Below, piece after piece: positions 61,638 to 64,000 of a stretch of DNA of 64,000 bases; positions within the stretch are counted from its first letter, which is position 1, and the number at the start of each line of letters is the position of its first letter. The position numbers and the translations under genes are program-made. The notes beneath the pieces are model-generated. The model did no database searches. It was given only the letters and a program-made list of their open reading frames with translations, and was not told the origin of the DNA. This stretch comes from Charina bottae (Eukaryota; Chordata; Lepidosauria; Squamata; Charinaidae): the NCBI GenBank assembly GCA_023362775.1, contig JALMGJ010000020.1, positions 186,001 to 250,000 of the forward strand. The letters run 5' to 3'.

Positions 61638-62409
61638 ATGCTACAGTAGACTGCATTTCTCGACAGAGCAAAAAAACACAGTAATTATAAAATAACAATT
61701 TGTAATAGGTGCCTAGAGTGGAGATCTTCTTCTTAAGTTTTCACACCAATAGCTGGCCTTGATTTTTTTTTTCTTAACAAAAGGAGACATTGAGTGGTTT
61801 CTCTAACATTGACCATGATGACTGCTTTGCTTGCACTTTCTCCCTGTATTTCATGTTGCTTTCTTGAAGAATATGACATTCAGCCTTCACTAAAAACCTG
61901 GATATAACTTTCCTTAGGGCTTCCAGATCCCTCAGCTGGGTGGCCTTGTGCAGAAGAAGAGCACGTTCTGTTGCAGGTCTAGACGTTTGGTGGATCCAAG
62001 ACATTGATCAGATCAAAGAGTCCTTTCCAAGGGACCACACGAGGCTGGGCCTCTCCCTGCATTACAGCAGCTTGTGGTGGTATCTTTGTGGAAGAAGCTG
62101 TTTTTGGACAGTAACGTGTCCTCAGCTAAGAGCTGAAGAGAGATGCCTTGAGGAGGAGGAACTGCTCAGAATGTGCAGAATATACTGCACTGAGGAAGTT
62201 CTGCTTCACATGCATGTCCTTCCACCAAGCAGAACAGTGCGCTGACTTCTGTAAGGTTAGAGACCAATGTGTGCAATAATCTCAAGCAGCAAAAAGCAAG
62301 AACCAAGCATGTGATTTGTACAGGAGATGCTACTACTTTTGTGTCAGATGGTACAATACAGGAGGACAAACTGTGTTGATGAGTAAATTACTGTTGTATT
62401 AAGTTCTAC

Positions 62410-62410
<1 letters not shown>

Positions 62411-62451
<41 letters not shown>
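62411..62451 (+). repeat. (CA)n microsatellite
   Basis: About 20 CA units followed by a short GA run. Confidence 0.96.
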
Positions 62452-62453
<2 letters not shown>

Positions 62454-63202
62454 AGAGAGAGAAATTCCAATCTGTTAGTCAAAGTCACTAGTGAGTACAA
62501 CTCAGAAATCCAGAATTAAGACAGCAATTTAAAATAGCTGGTGAATTTTGCACTATCCTTTGTGACACAGTGAAAGCAATACATCTAGAATGGCAGTATT
62601 AAAGGGGAGAAAACTAGCCAGCTTTTAAAAGCTAAAACCATTGCAGCTTCTAACTGTATTCCTAGATTATTATAAAATGAAAAGCCCTCACTAATAGGAG
62701 TACAGCTGATGGGCCAGTAATATTGTTCTGCAGTTTCTTAAGTAGAGTTAAACTAGAGGGATGTTTTTAAAAATCTCAATAAGAATGTACTGAGAATAAT
62801 CCAGTGATCATTTGTGCTGATATCATCCCACAAACAATACATGTTGCAATTAATTGCCCCCCCCCCCATGTTACCATCCCCAACTTTGGCATCTAAAGAA
62901 AGAGTTCAGCTTTGCTCTTAAGTTGTTTTCCTGCAGGCATAAGAAGAACTTCTGCTAAGAAAAAGGCTTTGCGAAAGGAAAAAGGGGTGGACAGGAGGTT
63001 TAGCTTTGCCTCCCCGAAACCGAACATCCAAGCAAAAGCGCAGCAAAACTTCACATCTGTTTGTGCTGGAACGTAGTTTGCTTACCTTTGTCTGTGATAA
63101 ACAACAGCGACGAAGTGTTTCTAAACATGCCTATCCTCTGACAATTCTTAAAATAAAATCACAAAAAGGGCAAAAAGGAACACGAAGTTGTAGTCAGCTT
63201 AC

Positions 63203-63330
63203 CTGCAAAACACCGAGATCGTCAATACTCTTTTAGAGGGAAAGGGGTAAAATGAAGACGGCGCTTGTTATCCTTTGGTTTCACGAGGGGGTCTGCATCT
63301 TCGGGGAGAAGGGGTCACTTTCCGTTTCTC
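63203..63330 (-). other. COL6A2: Probable non-coding first exon of COL6A2 (5' UTR)
   Basis: A strong minus-strand donor (TTTTGCAG, then GTAAGCTG) ends at 63,203. It lies about 5.5 kb upstream of the exon holding the ATG, which itself starts at an acceptor at 57,737, so a further 5' exon is required. Mammalian COL6A2 also has a non-coding first exon. The 5' edge is a guess because no transcription start can be read. Confidence 0.45.
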
Positions 63331-63560
63331 AGTTTTTGAGTGAAGGGAAGGAACCAATCGGGCGTGGCGGCGCTTTCTGTAGCTCCAGACTGTAACTTCT
63401 CTGACGGAAAGTAACTGCCTCCTTCGTAATTCTCCTCCTTCGAGTCTTTCCGTGAAAGAAAGCTCCGAGCAGCGCAGTCACTTCCACCGTTACCCACCAG
63501 GTGGAGCTGTGGATCTACCGATCCCAGCTCGGGAAAGGGTGGGGTGCGCAGTTCCTCGGA
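63331..63560 (-). promoter_or_regulatory. Candidate COL6A2 promoter region
   Basis: This stretch is richer in CpG than its surroundings. It carries an inverted CCAAT box (63,354-63,358 on the plus strand) beside a GC/KLF-like box (GGCGTGGCGG at 63,361). No TATA box is evident at a suitable distance, in keeping with a TATA-less matrix-gene promoter. It lies just upstream of the inferred first exon. Confidence 0.35.
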
Positions 63561-63747
63561 TCTGCTCCCTCCAGACCAGGAGTTGGTGGGCCACGAATGA
63601 AGGCGGGCGAGGGTGGAGGAAGGCTGAATTTTTGGATTGGTTGCAAAGCCACGACAGGAGGAGTGAACTCTTTTGGATGACAGAAGCTTGTGAAAGAGTG
63701 AGTTGTGCTTTATGTCTATGAAGGTTCTCAGTCATCCAGGTGGAATT

Positions 63748-63879
63748 GTCTGTAGCTTGAATCTTGTCAACTGGATTTCTATTTTCTTAGTGGAAACGTA
63801 GAAGAAGCTCCTTGGATAAGGAGCGAAACGTTTCCACTAAGAAAATAGAAATCCAGTTGACATGATTCAAGCTACAGAC
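63748..63879. mobile_element. Foldback element near the COL6A2 promoter
   Basis: The arms gtctgtagcttgaat...ttagtggaaacgt and acgtttccactaa...attcaagctacagac are almost perfectly complementary (about 54 bp each), with a short centre containing ctccttggataaggag. It is a different family from the palindromes at 14.3 and 51.7 kb. Confidence 0.9.
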
Positions 63880-64000
63880 AGTGAGTTGTGCTGTTCTCGT
63901 TAACCTGCTTGCTTCCTGCTAAGTGTGTACAGTATTCCGATTTCCCCCCCCCCTTGAACTCCCTGGGGAAAGGAGAGATTTTGTAAAGCTGCTCAAAAAG
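63880..64000. other. Right edge of the window
   Basis: This has a short C run (63,944-63,952) and nothing else recognised. Confidence 0.5.

Larger units (their letters stand above)
57738..63202 (-). other. COL6A2 intron 1
   Basis: This intron holds the LINE/U2 unit, L2-like fragments and microsatellites listed. The stretch 60,336-62,400 shows no feature I can name; a poly(T) near 61,763-61,773 might mark a decayed minus-strand retrocopy reaching about 62,040. Confidence 0.45.

Overview
This window is nuclear DNA of a reptile, most likely a squamate (lizard or snake). It has large introns, vertebrate splice signals, and a repeat mix of tRNA-derived SINEs, a BovB/Sauria-SINE type 3' tail, L1, CR1, L2-like and Penelope-like retroelements, many short hAT-like and Tc1/mariner-like transposons, and a vertebrate Ty1/copia element. 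I see no prokaryotic genes, CRISPR arrays or operons.

The main gene is COL6A2, the collagen alpha-2(VI) chain. It lies on the minus strand from a likely non-coding first exon near 63.2 kb to the stop codon at 5,890. I could place 27 coding exons of the standard transcript: a signal-peptide exon, one exon with the N1 von Willebrand A (vWA) domain, 19 small exons giving exactly 335 residues of collagen helix, and C-terminal exons for the C1 and C2 vWA domains. Joined, they give an open frame of 1,012 codons with every intron phase consistent. A 28th exon at 13,137-13,411 is an alternative 3' terminal exon that replaces C2, matching the short 2C2a isoform type of human COL6A2.

At the left end is a small PRR13-like gene (proline/histidine-rich, about 136 residues) on the plus strand. 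Its three coding exons lie between 1,521 and 3,849, and it points tail-to-tail at COL6A2.

The remaining sequence is intronic or intergenic and rich in repeats: eight copies of a hAT-type MITE family with 8-bp target duplications; three Tc1/mariner-like MITEs; palindromic foldback elements; a truncated Ty1/copia element (30.6-35.1 kb); L1 remnants (about 15.1-16.1 and 29.7-30.5 kb); a CR1 ORF1 fragment (53.7-54.9 kb); Penelope (22.3-23.2 kb) and L2-like fragments; several SINEs; a possible retroviral LTR (about 26.06-26.58 kb); and many microsatellites. Two microsatellites sit where they could serve as COL6A2 splice signals.

The most unusual structures are: a LINE insertion carrying an inverted piece of U2 snRNA between perfect 13-bp target duplications (60.0-60.3 kb); the copia element lacking a 3' LTR but bounded by an identical 76-bp direct repeat; and two unrelated inverted-repeat transposons that share a promoter-like CCAAT/GC-box tandem repeat. 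I found nothing that looks like a wholly new biological system.
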